Shown: positions 10,166 through 21,562 of the stretch, piece after piece
Layout of the letters: every line of letters starts with the position of its first letter
How positions within the stretch are numbered: position 1 is the stretch's first letter
NCBI GenBank assembly: GCA_036873135.1
Contig: JAPTYO010000017.1
Span: 9,610,001-9,674,000 of the forward strand
Reading direction: 5' to 3'
DNA: 64,000 bases
Source of the DNA: Clarkia xantiana subsp. parviflora
Lineage: Eukaryota > Streptophyta > Magnoliopsida > Myrtales > Onagraceae
The notes under the pieces: generated by a model
Databases searched by the model: none
What the model was told of the DNA's origin: nothing
The model's input: only the letters and a program-made list of their open reading frames with translations
Made by a program: the position numbers and the translations under genes

Positions 10166-12445
10166 TTAATAGCCCAAATTCAGCACTTTCCTCGCAATGG
10201 ATCGGGCCCCTTCGTGACAAGCCGCGACCCTTTCGTGCACCTCTCTAAGGATCCGATTTGCGTCGGGCTCAGCCACACATTTCAAGTAAGGAGTTGAGAA
10301 CCACCCCTTTTTGTATAGCTGATTGTCCACCACCACGTAATTAACCGCGATCCGACTCCGACGTATCCTGTCAGCTACTACTTTATCATCGGGGACTGCC
10401 CCCGTGGTCATGTACGCGATTATCGGGGTCATCCAAGTGGGCTCCTACTCCGATCCTGCTTCAATGGCACACACCTCCGATGGATCGGTGGTCGACAAGA
10501 TCACCTTCTCCAAGAAGTGCACCTTCCGATTTTCCTCGAGGGGTGCTCCCAAGGCAAATTTACTCAAGGCATCCGCTTCCGCATTTTCCTCCCTCGGGAT
10601 TGCCTCACTATCGAAACTTTTGAAACTCTCCTTCAAGATTTGCACCTCACAAATGTACTTTCTAATCACCGGGCTCTTTGCCTCATACCGTCATTGGACT
10701 TGATTCACAATCAGGCTAGCGTCACATTTCACCCTTAAGTGACCGACTCCCGTACCTTTGGCAATTTTGAGGCCTGTGATAAGAGCCTCATACTCAGCTT
10801 CATTATTGGTGGCCCTAAACGTTAAGACCAAAGCATATCGAAGGGGCTCGCCTCCGCCAGGTGGTATCAATACGAACCCTGCTCCTGATCCGTTTGAACT
10901 CGAAGAGCCATCAGTGTACATTTCCCAAGTATTTTCCTCATTTGGCTGTTCTGATTGCTCTGCCATTTCTGGTTGCTCTGCTATCGGGACCTCCATGATT
11001 GCCCCCTCTAAGGGACCCGCTTCTTCCAGATCGGGGGCTGTAGACTCTGCTATGAAATCCGCCAACGCCTGACCTTTAATAGCCGTTCTCGGAGCAAAGT
11101 GAATGCGGAACTCACTAAGCTCGACTGCCCATTTCACTAATCTCCTTGACGCGTCAGGTCGGTTCAAAAAATGCTTCAAAGGCTGATTCGTCAACACAGT
11201 AATCTCATGCGCATGGAAGTAAGGCCTCAGCTTCCGAGCAGTAATGATCAACGTAAAAAGATACTTCTCAACGGCGGGATAATTCATTTCAGATTTGGCA
11301 AACGCCTTGCTTACATAATAAACGGGGACTTGGTTACCCTCGACAATCTTCACTAACACAGAGCTAATAGCAAACTCAGAAACAGCCAAATATAGATAGA
11401 GCGGCTCGCCTGGAATTGGTTTCGCCAATGGTGGGAGGGTGCGGAGGTACTGCTTGAGTGCCTGGAATGCCTCTTTACACTTGGCAGTCCACTCAAACTT
11501 CTTGTTGGCCCTCAGCACTTCAAAAAATGGCATGGATCGGTCGCTTGCCTTAGACAAGAAGCGATTCATTGCAGCTAGTCGGCCATTCAGCACTTGTACC
11601 TCCCGATGGTTTGTCGGAGACCGCATCTCCTCGATTGCCCTCAGCTTCTCGGGGTTCACCTCAATTCCCCTTTGGCTTACCATAAAGCCCAAAAAATTCC
11701 CCGAGTGGACTCCAAAGGCGCACTTGGCTGGGTTCAAACGAACTTGATGAAGCCTCATCCGCTCAAACGCCACCGCCAAGTTGCTTACATGATCTTCGGC
11801 CTGTCGGGACTTTACCAGCATATCGTCCACGTAAGCCTCCATGGTTTTCCCCAGCATGTCCCCGAACAGCTTGTAAACCATCCTTTGATAAGTTGCCCCG
11901 GCATTGATCAATCCAAAGGGCATGACGTCGTAGTGATAGATGTCACTATCAGCATAAAAGGCAGTGTGGGGGGCATCCTCCTTAGCCATTTTGATCTGAT
12001 TATAGCGAGTAAGCATCCATGAAGCTCAGAAATTCATGCCCCGACATGTCATCCACCAACTGGTCAATCCTCGGAAGCGGGTAACAATCCTTCGGGCAAG
12101 CCTTATTCAAGTCGCGGAAATCAACACACATCCGCCATTTCCCATTGCTCTTCTTCACCAGAACCGGGTTGGCACCCAAGTCTAGAATAGAAGCTCCTTG
12201 ATAAATCCAGCATCGAGCAACCTGCCCACCTCCTGCTGGATTGCGATCCTCTTGTCTGCGCCCATCGGACGGCTTTTCTGCGCGATAGGCTTGATCGCGG
12301 GGTCAATCTTCAACTCATGCACAATCACATCGGGGCTGATTCCTGGCATGTCACTCGGGGACCAGGCAAACAGCTCCTTGAACTCCTTCAGCAGCTCGAT
12401 CAATTCTCGGGCCCTCTCGTCAGACAAGGCGGACCCGATTTTCAC
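10166..12445 (-). pseudogene. Reverse transcriptase, RNase H and second RNase H of element B
   Basis: RT motifs from 12445 downward include GRLLDAGFIKE, MPFGLINAGATYQRMV and YVDDMLVKSRQ (catalytic Asp pair). The connection and first RNase H follow (FEWTAKCKEAF ... LTNQPLKHFL ... ALADFIAE). Then comes the second, archaeal-type RNase H with MYTDGSSSSNGSGAGFVL and ATNNEAEYEALITGL. Two RNase H domains in series mark the Tat lineage. Frame breaks occur near 12182-12016, 10691-10669 and 10445-10432. The integrase zinc-finger region starts in the last part (10432-10166). Confidence 0.87.
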
Positions 12446-12466
12446 CTTCCTCTGAGGTCCGTCAAT

Positions 12467-13306
12467 CTAGACCTCCTTCAAATCCTCCATAGGGGCGGGA
12501 CGCCCAAACTCCTCTCTGGGATCAGCATCAGTCTGGAGGATAGTCATAGCCTCCCGTCTTCTCCTTCGGGTGGCATTAACATAGCACCTCCAGGAAGCCA
12601 CATGGTCGCCCTTGACCTCCCCGACTCCGTGGTCAGTCGGGAACTTCATCTTCTGGTGAACAGTCGAGGCAACTGCCATCAGCGGGTTGATGGTGGTTCT
12701 CCCGATAATCGCATTATAGGTCCCCGCGGACTCAACCACCACGAACTCCACATTCCTCCTTTCCACTTTCCACCCACTACCGAACTCCACTGGTAAGGTG
12801 ATCATTCCCAGCGGATAGGAGGTAGCTCCAGAGAATCCAACCATCGGGAAGTTCACCTGCTTCAGGTCCTTCTTCGTTTTCCCCATGGCCTCCAGCGCGT
12901 CCATAAACAGAATATCGGAGGAGCTCCCTCCGTCGATCAAAATTCGCTTCATCTCGTACCCATCCACGTCCAGGTTCACGACCAAAGCATCATCGTGTGG
13001 AGTCTCCATACCTACCAGGTCCTCCGCTGAAAAGGAAATCACCATCTCTTCCTTCGCGGTCCAGGATCGGGACCTCTTGCCCAGCACCACAGCAGCGGAA
13101 ATTCTAGAGGCATAGACCTCCCGAGAGGATGTGGTATCACCTCCTGCAGCCAATCCTCCATGAATCACATTAATGGTGCCCCGCTTCTCCTTACGGACAC
13201 CAGAAGACTCCGGCTCGGACCTCTTCTTCTTTGGGGACCGATCGCGGGATCGGGAACGGGACCGCGATCGAGATCGGGAGCGGGATCGGCTCCACCTCTC
13301 AGCCAC
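12467..13306 (-). pseudogene. Aspartic protease region of element B, preceded by an Arg-Ser repeat
   Basis: The segment opens with about eight Arg-Ser dipeptides and RDRSPKKKR, then NVIHGG, and holds the protease core MKRILIDGGSSSDILFMDAL with the catalytic Asp in the D-G-G-S form usual for Tat elements. IIGRTTINPLMAVAST is the second conserved protease block. It is open for 279 codons. The Arg-Ser run corresponds to a GC-rich DNA repeat at 13235-13290. Its role, if any, is not known to me. Confidence 0.85.
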
Positions 13307-13353
13307 AAACTCCTTAAGCTTCCCCCTCTGGATCAGCTTTTCGATCTACTTCT

Positions 13354-14659
13354 TCAACTCCCGACAATGGTTAGTGTCGTGACCATTGGCGCGGTGGAAC
13401 CGACAGTAACGATCGGTGCGAACTCCCGACGCCTGTCCTCCCTCCGATCAGAGCGCCCTCGACTCCGACTACCCTCGGATTTATCCTTCCGCTTATGGTC
13501 ATCCAATGGTTTGAACGACTGCTTCCCCTTATTTGACTTCGAAGGATCAAGCGCTCCAACAGCTATCTTCGACTCCTGCACATCGATTTGCTGCTTTACC
13601 CTCGTCTGCAACGCCTCCATGCTCCACACGGCCTTCGCGGCCACGCTGTGCATCAGGTCGGAACCATAAGGGGCTGTCAGCTTCCGAAGGAAGGTGCGGA
13701 TAGTCTCTCCCTCGGATATTTCCTCATCGATCTCGGCCACTCTTGCAGTGTACCGCTGGTAATAATGCGCCAACGATTCGTCGGGCCTCTGCACCACCTG
13801 GGCCAGGAACCTTACGCTCTTCAAGAGACGCCGACGACCTTGGTACTGCTGAATAAAACGGTCATTCATATCAGCCCAGCTGGAGATGCACCCTGGGGGC
13901 AGGCTGAAGAACCACGTCAGGGCCCTTTCTCCCAATGTGGCCGGGAACAACACACACACAGTATCATCATCCGGGGCTCTGCCCAGACAGGCCATGACAT
14001 GCTTCTGGACGTGGCGAACTGGATCTCCCTCGCCATCATACTCCTTAATTGGGGGATACCCAGCCCTGGCGGGGCGAGGGTGTCTATCAATCGGGGAACA
14101 AAGGGATGGGTGGATCGATCCCTCAGTTCCGACATCATCTGCTTCTGGTCCCCCATGCAGATGTTCACGATCTTCACCACCTGGTCGGGGGTGATGGGAC
14201 CATTAAGGGGAATGGTCCTATGCTGCACCGGTCCAGGCCCATCGATCACAAATCGCTCCGACTGAGCGGGTTCCTTGCCCTTGTCCCGGTTTCTGGGTTG
14301 GGCCTCCTGCCCATTCCGAGCCTCCCTCGGCGGAGGCGGAGGCACCTCCTCCTTCTTCTTGGCAGCTTCTCTCCGCTCTAGGAGAGCCTCCATGGCCTCC
14401 AAGAACATCAGCATGGCATCCGCCACAGCCTTCGTCAGGTCCGCGTTTGGAGGAGCATCCTCCTCCCTATCCTCCTGGCGTCGAGCAGTATCCTCAGGAA
14501 CTTCATTGTGCCCCCTGTTTGGGAAACCTCAGCAGGGGGATTTTGGTCCACAACACGCTCCGGCGGCCCTGAGTTCAAAGTTCCAGCAGGGTGACGGGAA
14601 CCACCGGATTGTCCTTGCTTTTTCTGCTTGCCAGCCGCCATTGAACGAGTAGAAGTCAT
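13354..14659 (-). pseudogene. Gag of element B
   Basis: The start at 14659 (MTSTRSMAAG) is 38 bp inside the primer site; C begins in the same way. A charged region with LERREAAKKKEE precedes a Retrotrans_gag (PF03732) domain with GERALTWFFSLPPGCISSWA and YQRYTARVAEIDEEISEGE. The reading frame is broken near 14430 and near 13960. The zinc-knuckle region seen in C is degenerate here, at about 13300-13400. Confidence 0.85.
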
Positions 14660-14678
14660 TTTTGCTTTTCGTTACGTT

Positions 14679-14697
14679 TCTCACAGATGGCGCCAAT
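14679..14697 (-). other. Primer binding site of element B
   Basis: TTGGCGCCATCTGTGAGAA on the minus strand directly follows the LTR end. TGGCGCC is complementary to a tRNA ending GGCGCCA. C and F have TGGCGCCGTCTGTGGGAA-type versions, so B carries a substitution. A Ser/Arg/Asp-type tRNA cannot be told apart without a tRNA set. Confidence 0.75.
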
Positions 14698-15351
14698 GTT
14701 GGATCACGGTTGGAGCTCCGGTACGGTCTTGACGGAAATCCAAGGTCCTTCGCTCCACGTAATCCTGCAAGAAGGGAATAGACCGGGCGGTGACCCAAAA
14801 TCTCTCTCCGATGCTTAAATGAGAATCTCGTGGTAGGCAAGGCAAGCAAAAGTATGAGTATATGAGTGTGTATATCTGATCTAAGGTAACCTCCTCCTTT
14901 ATATAGGAGAGGAGTTACCCCAGTTACCTGATGAACTGCCAGGGCAGTTAGCCCACGTTCCGCTTATCTCGGCCAATTGCCCACGTTCCGCTTATCTCGG
15001 CCACTTGCCCACGTTCTGCTTATCTCGGGCCACTTCTCCACTACTCTGATAGTGGGCGTGTTTTCGGCCTCAACCTCTGATAGCAAGTCCCGACCAATAT
15101 CGGGGACTCCAGAGTTATCTCCTTTGGTCACCGCTCGGGGCCCCTCGTCTTCGGGACAAGGCCTGCATTCTCAGGGATTCAGTATCGGGGCCTACTCAAA
15201 TGCATATCATCGGGAGCGTCCAGCTCGCATATCGGGACCGACCTTGTCGGGACCCTTCGCATTGGTCTTCTTGACCTCTTCTAGGGCCCAGTGGGCCTAT
15301 TCTCCGTTTACTCGTCGTCAAAGGGCCTAACGGCTATAGCGAAACCCATCA
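14698..15351 (-). repeat. Right LTR of element B (5' LTR in element sense)
   Basis: 654 bp, TGTTGG...CCATCA; partner of 4665-5320. Confidence 0.92.
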
Positions 15352-15356
15352 CCTAG

Positions 15357-15665
15357 TATTTGAGTACTCCTGCTTTTAGCCTTGCAGCTAAGAAGATAAA
15401 TGATACCATGATGGGAAAGCGTGCCGAGGATTACTTTCGTCGTGTCAACGCGCTTGCCCCCAATTTTCCTTTTGACAAGCTTGGGCCTTGCTCTGACTAT
15501 GCCGTTAATTACCTTAAGGCATTGCACACTTTGGGGCTTGATGTAACCGCCTATGATATGATTGAAGATAGAGGTGCTGATGTCCTTGCTACTCCACCTG
15601 AACTTATGGATGTTGTTCCACAGCTTACTGGGGATAGTGGAACTTCTCATGTATCTTTGAGTTGA
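15357..15665 (+). pseudogene. 3' part of the antisense gene of element A, after element B
   Basis: It continues the last exon from 4664 in the same frame and ends with a stop at 15665. The part encodes a charged helix (AAKKINDTMMGKRAEDYF) and an acidic C-terminus. It would be the C-terminal third of the coiled-coil domain. It has no start of its own. Confidence 0.65.
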
Positions 15666-16773
15666 TGTTTGTCCTTGGTGTTGATTTCCTGAATATGCTG
15701 TCTTAGTGCCTTGGAGGTGATGGTATGTTTGCTTGTATGGTACTTCATCCTTTGGACCTGTTTTTCAATAATAATAATCATATGATAACTTTGTTAGTAA
15801 TATTTCATACCTTGCGTTATCTTCGTTGTCCGTATGTATTGGACTTGCATGATAGGATTGAACTCCTTGTTGTGATGGATAGAACATACGATGTTGCGAC
15901 TTGCGCATTGTAGAATGTTATGTACTTGGAACTTGACCTTTAACATGTAGCAGTGTCGTCTTGACGTAGCAAGACTTAAGTTTATACCGTCTCTTAGTTC
16001 CATTCTAAGGCGACGTTGTTGCAAGACATTTCTTGCTTATTTTGCTGTTTTTGCGTTAAATGCTAAAGAGCAAGATAACGTTATACAAGACTCGACTTGT
16101 AAGTTTGAAGAGTTTTGTACAACGTTTGCTTAAAAAAGCGTATAACACGAAGCTATCCCTTTTCGGGCCTAAGTCTTCATGGTGTATGAACCCTTAAGAG
16201 AGTGTGCATACTTTTAGTGTGTGGGGTTGTCGTCTAACAAGAGGACTTCCGCCACGGTGAGGTGATCAGTCCCATCATTGCATTTGCCGCATCATGTTTC
16301 TATTCAAGGAATGGCTATGAACATGAGGATTTTCCCGAAGGATTTCACAACATGTCATTTTTTAGAAGTAAACATGAGGTTTGTCCTCTTGGAAAGATGT
16401 CGCAACATGCTACTTTTGATAGATGTGAACATGGGTATTGTCCTTTTGAGAAGGATATTGCACCCTTTCACTTTTTAGAACATTGCATGATGTTGCTTTT
16501 GAATTTGTTGAAGATGCACTTGTTGATGTTGCCTATTATAAGTTGCATGGCGTGATGAGTAGTATGCACGTTGTTTTCTACTTGATGTTAATCCAGAGTA
16601 TAGTGCATAATGTGGGAAGGTACCTACGAGAGTAGATTCACTTTATTAAATGATTGATGTGATTACATGATTGTAAACAAACTTGGAGTTAATAAATCTC
16701 CCTTCTTTTTATATAAGAGTTTAAGACAAAAGAACTTGATACAATAGCTCCTTTGTGATATAATGTTCTTCCT
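15666..16773. other. Spacer between convergent aORF and pol of element A, with a degenerate repeat
   Basis: No gene is seen. About three degenerate units of 55-58 bp at 16309-16480 share AACATGAGG-type starts and YTTTTGA/TTTTTAGA ends. They occupy the same position as the repeat arrays of B, C and D. The ORF over 16262-16555 is this repeat. Confidence 0.5.
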
Positions 16774-17838
16774 TCAACCGTGGAATTTCTTCAAGTGCCC
16801 CCCGTTGAATGTGTTTGGAAGGATGTTGCCCTCGGTGTCTTGGAGGCGGTACGCGCTAACATAAGGAACTGAGACAATCTTGTACGGGCCTTCACACTTT
16901 GGAGATAACTTGTTGATTTGATCCAAGTGTGAGAATTCATTCCTTCTCCACACCATTTCGCCTACATGGAATTGTCTTTCTTTCACTTTCCTGTTGTAGT
17001 ATCTTGCAGTTATTAAGCGCATACGTGCTTGGGTTAGTTCCGAGTTTCGCCTTCTTTCTTCTGCCAAGTCCAGGTCTAAACGCATCTCCGCTTCGTTGGT
17101 TTGGGGGTCGAAGTGAGTTGTGCGGTATGATGAGATGACGATTTCGATTGGAGCTACGGCTTCTGTTCCGTATACCAGGCTAAACGGTGTTTCGCCTGTT
17201 GACTCCTTCGGGGTTGTACGCACAGCCCATAGGACACTGCTAAGTTCTTCTGCCCATCCTCCTTTCAAAGCATGAACTCTCTTCTTAAGACCATCCAGGA
17301 CGATCTTGTTGGCCGATTATACTTGTCCATTAGTTTGAGCATGACGTACTGATGCGAAACGGTGATCTATGTTGTGTCTTTCACAGAACGCTCGCAATCT
17401 TGAACTTCTGAATTGTGGCCCATTGTCGCTGATGAGTACCCTTGGTACGCCATATCGTGCAATGATGTGGTTTCGTATGAAATCCATTATTTGTGCATCT
17501 GTTGTACGTGTTAATGCCTTAGCTTCAATCCACTTGGAGAAGTAGTTGATAGCTACTACAATGTACTTTGTTTGCCCCTTGGATTGTGGAAGTGGTCCTA
17601 CCAAGTCAATTCCCCATTGTGCGAAAGGCCAGGAACTTGCAATTGGACACAACTCCGTTGCGGGAGCCGTTATGTTCCTTGAATATAGTTGACAGGATTC
17701 GCATTTCGTGACCATGTTTGTTGCTTGGCTTCTCATTGTTGGCCAATAATATCCTAGACCAAGCGCTTTTCGGATTAAGGATCTTACCCCCTCGTGACAA
17801 GCTTCTTGGCCTTCGTGTAAGTCCTTTAACACTGTCAT
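16774..17838 (-). pseudogene. Integrase of element A
   Basis: H-x-H/C-x-C zinc-finger residues (GYYWPTMRSQATNMVTKCES), then QWGIDLVGPLPQSKGQ and ISDNGPQFRS hold the first two catalytic Asp residues. The frame ends at 17317-17319, where TAA stands in the codon that should encode the catalytic Glu (context QV*SANK). After this stop the C-terminal half is open to 16774 (GETPFSLVYGTEAVAPIEI, ending NGGHLKKFHG). One substitution (GAA to TAA) would explain the stop. Confidence 0.85.
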
Positions 17839-17841
17839 ACC

Positions 17842-19765
17842 TTATGGGAAAGTTAAGCACTTTAGGTATGGCGTCGAGAATCCTTTCTTGTACAGCTGGC
17901 CTTCAATCAATGTATAGTTGACAGCGATTCTTCTGATTTTTTGTGCTTTAAGTCTTTCTTCTAGTAGGACGTTATCCGTGAGGTATGCCAGAATTGGAGT
18001 CATCCAGGTCGGCTCTATGTTGATATTTAACACCTCTTATTTGTCGATTACGGACATGATCCTGTTTTCGACGAAGTGTGTTTCTTGGCCTTGTTCCCTA
18101 CCTTGTGCAAACTTTCTTAACGCATCTGCCTCTTGATTTTCTTCCCTTGGGACGGACGTTATGTTGAAAGTTTGAAAGCTTGCAATGAGCTCTTTTGCAT
18201 GTCCCAAGTATTTCTGCATGTTCTCTGACTTAGCCACGTACTCGCCTTTGACTTGGTCTACAACTAGCTGTGAGTCGCACTTGACCCTTAAGTGTTTGAT
18301 TCCGAGGCCTTTTGCAATCCTTAAGCCTGTTATCAAGGCTTCATATTCTGCCTCGTTGCTCTGAATGTTAGGCTTAAAGCATACTTCAACGGTACCGACC
18401 CATCAGGCGGAATTATGAGGAATCCAGCTCCTGATCCTTCCACGTTTGAGGAACCATCAGTGTACATTTGCCACACCTCAGTGTGTTCTTCATTTTGTTG
18501 TGTCCCATCTTGAATGTCAGTTTCCGGGGTTATTCCTGTGAATTCCGCGATAAAGTCTGCCAATGCTTGTCCCTTGATTGCTGTTCGTGGTGCAAAGTGA
18601 ATTCGGAATTCACTTAGCTCGATTGACCACTTTGTTAATTTTCCTGACATATTTGGCTTTGACAAGATGTGCTTCAAGGGTTGGTCCGTTAGGACTGTTA
18701 TCTCGTGTGCATGGAAGTATGGCCTCAATTTCCTTGCCGCAACTATGAGAGCATACATGTACTTCTCGATTGGCATATAATTCACTTCGTATTTTGCCAG
18801 GATCTTGCTCACGTAATACACTGGAAGTTGTGTAGTCCCTTTTTGCTTGACGAGTACTGAGCTGACTGCAGTGTTGCTTACGGATATGTACAGGTAGAGC
18901 GGTTCGCCTTGGATTGGTTTTGCTAACGCTGGGAGCGCCCACAAATGCTGCTTCAATTGTTGGAATGCTTCTTCACATACTGGTGTCCACTCGAACTTCT
19001 TGTTTGCACGAAGTACTTGGAAGAATGGAAGGGCTTTGTCGCCTATTCTTGCGAGGAACCTGTTAAGAGCTGCTAGACGTCCATTTAGTTGTGGACTTCT
19101 TTGTGCTTCTTGGGAGACTCCATTTCTTCTATCGCCTTTACTTTTTCCGGGTTTGCTTCGATCCCTCTTTCGCTGACCATGAAGCCAAGAACTTTTCCTG
19201 ATTGCACGCCAAAGGCACACTTTGTTGGATTTAATCTGACTTGGAATTCCCGCATCCTTTTAAACACCTGTCGGAGGTCATCAACATGGTTACGCCTTTT
19301 TGTCGATTTCACGACCATGTCATCTATGTATGCTTCCATGACTTTCCCGATCATATCTCCGAATATTGTGTTGACCATTCGTTGGTATGTTCCTCCGGCG
19401 TTAATTAGTCTGAATAGCATGACCTTGTAATTGTAGATCTCTCTGTCTGCATAGAACGCAGTGTGAGGTGCGTCTTGTTCCGCCATTGGAATTTGGTTGT
19501 ATCCTAAATACACATCCATTACTGACATTAGCTCGTGTCCTGCGGTGGCATCTACTAGTTGGTCGATCCTTGGCAGCGGATATGAATCCTTTGGACATGC
19601 ATTGTTGAGGTCTCTGTAATCGATGCACATTCTCATCTTGCCGTTAGGTTTGGGTACCAAAACTGGATTCTCAACCCATGTTTGATATTGCGACTCTTCA
19701 ATAAAACCCGCATTCAGTAACTTGCTAACTTCTTCTCGTATTGCGAGTTTTTTGTCTCCCCCCAA
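17842..19765 (-). pseudogene. RT, RNase H and second RNase H of element A
   Basis: RT is long and nearly intact (19765-19085): MRMCIDYRDLNNACPKDSYP, PHTAFYADREIYNYKVMLFR and YIDDMVVKS, with the catalytic YIDD. A frameshift near 19090-19220 leads into the connection and RNase H (VYYVSKILAKYEVNYMPIEKY, LTDQPLKHIL), then the archaeal-type RNase H (MYTDGSSNVEGSGAGFLI) with a break near 18335. The family role is minus- and plus-strand DNA synthesis; this copy is broken at several points. Confidence 0.86.
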
Positions 19766-19777
19766 TGGACGTAATTT

Positions 19778-20776
19778 TTATGTTATAGGTCTGGATCCTG
19801 GTTTGATGTTGAGCTTGTGAGAGATTACGTTTGGGCTTATTCCTGGCATATCGCTTGGTGACCATGCGAACAGCTCCTTATATTCTACTAGAAGTGCCTT
19901 GATTTCTATCACTTCATCTTCTGACAGTGATGCCCCCACTTGAACCATCCTTTCTGGCTCATCGATCTTGACTTCTTGCAATGCTTCAACAGGAGCAGGA
20001 CGTGCATGATCCATCCTCGGGTCTTCATCAATGATGGGAATTCCGCCATTATTTGTCTTGTCACCATGTTGGAATGCAACCTTGTAGCAATCTTTTGACA
20101 GCTGCTAATCTCCCTTTACTTCACTGACTCCTGCTTTTGTTGGAAACTTGACTTTTTGGTGTGATGTTGACGCTATCATACCCCATTTGTTCATGGTGGT
20201 GTATCCCAAGATTCCGTTATATGCATCAAGTTTTTCTACGATCACGAATGGTACGTCTATTTGGAGATGTTGCCTTCCCTCTCCCATGATGACTGGCAGA
20301 GTTATGAACCCTAACGGGTAGCTTACATCTCCCATGAATCCCACCAAGGGTGAGTCCATTCATTTGAAGAGCTTCTTTCTCCCCAGGGCTAAAATGGTAA
20401 CCTTTGTAATGATGTTGGGCGAACTTCCACCATCTACCATAATGCGCTTAACGTCCATGCCATCAATTGTCATAGTTATAACCAACGCATCGGTGTGCGG
20501 GTGCACAATGTGGATTTTGTCTTTTGACGAAAAGCCAATGACGTCTTCCGCGCGATCATCCTCTTCGTCAGCATCCATCATTACGGTATCTCTTATGTCA
20601 ACATCCTGGCATATGCGCTTTGTGCGGGTAGCATATATTTCTCGTTCATACGACGTTTCTCCTACGGCTCCAAAGCCTCCGTGAATCACGTGCACATTTG
20701 TGGATGGTATGGTTGAAGCGATGGATCTTGTATTTGCCATGCGGAAACGTCCTGGTTGGCTTCGGCTTGCTTGCAC
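19778..20776 (-). pseudogene. Gag start fused to protease region of element A (gag deleted)
   Basis: The ATG at 20740-20738 begins MANTRSIAST, like the gag start of B (MTSTRS) and C (MPSTRS). Only about 15 residues later comes VHVIHGGFGAVGETS, which is the start of the protease region in B and C. So the whole gag capsid and zinc-knuckle region (over 1.2 kb in B) is missing and the join is in frame. Protease core MDVKRIMVDGGSSPNI follows, then an in-frame stop at 20360 and further open sequence to 20105. A second break lies near 20020-20100. The element could not make its own particles. Confidence 0.8.
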
Positions 20777-20834
20777 CCGCCTTTTTTGGTCGTCTTCCTA
20801 TCGTGGCTTGCAGCATGGCTTTTTGTTCGAATCA

Positions 20835-20851
20835 CTTCAGACGGCACCAAA
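20835..20851 (-). other. Primer binding site of element A
   Basis: TTTGGTGCCGTCTGAAG on the minus strand follows the LTR end. Compared with TGGCGCCGTCTG in C and F it carries a C-to-T change, so priming is probably weakened. Confidence 0.65.
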
Positions 20852-21532
20852 TGTTATGTTCGCTTCCACTTGGGCAGCTTCGGGCTTTTTCCTTCACGAA
20901 CAGGCTTCTTTCTTCACGAACAGGCTAGAGATGTGTGTATAAGGATGGGAACACCGTGATCCTTAAAACACAATCACCGAGCTAATCTCCCAATCCTCGA
21001 CCTTGAACTATTGACCTTCGGGTCCTCCACGAGGGGCAGTAACCAGCGTGGGAGGGGGGATGCTGGTTGGGCCCACACCGACGCTCAAGTTAGAACTTCT
21101 AGAGAGAGAAATCCTTAGAGAGAAGTCAGAGCATTCAAAGTCCAAAAGTGAGAGAGTTGTCTAGAACGAGAGATCTAGGCCCCTATTTATAGGGAACCTA
21201 AAGATCATGCCCAGTTTTGAACCACTTGATGTCGGTATGTTAGGAAGACGTATACCGTCATCAAGGCGGACTATGCATGCACCGACTTCCCGCACTTGGA
21301 AAATTAATCGGGGTGAGCGTACGAGGAAAAACGGTAATCCGGAGGTCCGGATTGCCTTGGGCAATCCGGACGTCCGGATCGCCTTAGGGCAATCCGGAAG
21401 TCCTTCGGCCCGGGATTTGCGCGTATCCCGGACCGTTTTAGACTTGGGTGTTCGCGAAAGGGTTTTTTACGGGTTTTGGGATATCGAGGCCCAAAATGTA
21501 AATACGAACCCGAATTGGACATATATCTAACA
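20852..21532 (-). repeat. Right LTR of element A (5' LTR in element sense)
   Basis: 681 bp, TGTTAT...CTAACA; partner of 506-1185. Confidence 0.9.
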
Positions 21533-21537
21533 GTCCC

Positions 21538-21562
21538 CGTAATCCAACAGTGGTATCAGAGC
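21538..21562 (+). other. End of the H1 left LTR and primer binding site of H1
   Basis: CGTAATCCAACA (21538-21549) completes the LTR split by A. TGGTATCAGAGC (21551-21562) is the initiator-Met tRNA primer site common in plant copia elements. Confidence 0.9.

Larger units (their letters stand above)
4665..15351 (-). mobile_element. Ty3/gypsy Tat-lineage element B, nested in the aORF of A
   Basis: LTRs at 4665-5320 and 14698-15351 differ at about 13 sites by eye (2 percent). The flanking 5-mers are CCCAG (4660-4664) and CCTAG (15352-15356), a target duplication with one change. Internal order on the minus strand is gag, protease, RT, RNase H, a second (archaeal-type) RNase H and integrase, ending at 9197. 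A plus-strand aORF spans 5837-8662, and a short repeat array lies between the two ends. All pol domains are present, but about eight frameshifts or stops break them. It belongs to one family with C and D (shared LTR start TGTTGGATCACG, shared CACCACTTAAGGCGAC repeats). Confidence 0.93.
506..21532 (-). mobile_element. Ty3/gypsy Tat-lineage element A (contains element B)
   Basis: Two LTRs (506-1185 and 20852-21532) flank the element, and GTCCC is duplicated at 501-505 and 21533-21537. The gag-pol remnant reads on the minus strand from 20776 to 16774. A plus-strand antisense gene spans 3533-15665 and is split by element B. Two successive RNase H domains after RT are the diagnostic Tat feature. 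Gag is missing: the gag start is joined directly to the protease region. Without B, A is about 10.3 kb. The LTRs differ by about 5 percent, including a rearranged GC-rich block. Element E (right side of the window) is a relative, with matching LTR-proximal sequence and repeats. Confidence 0.92.
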
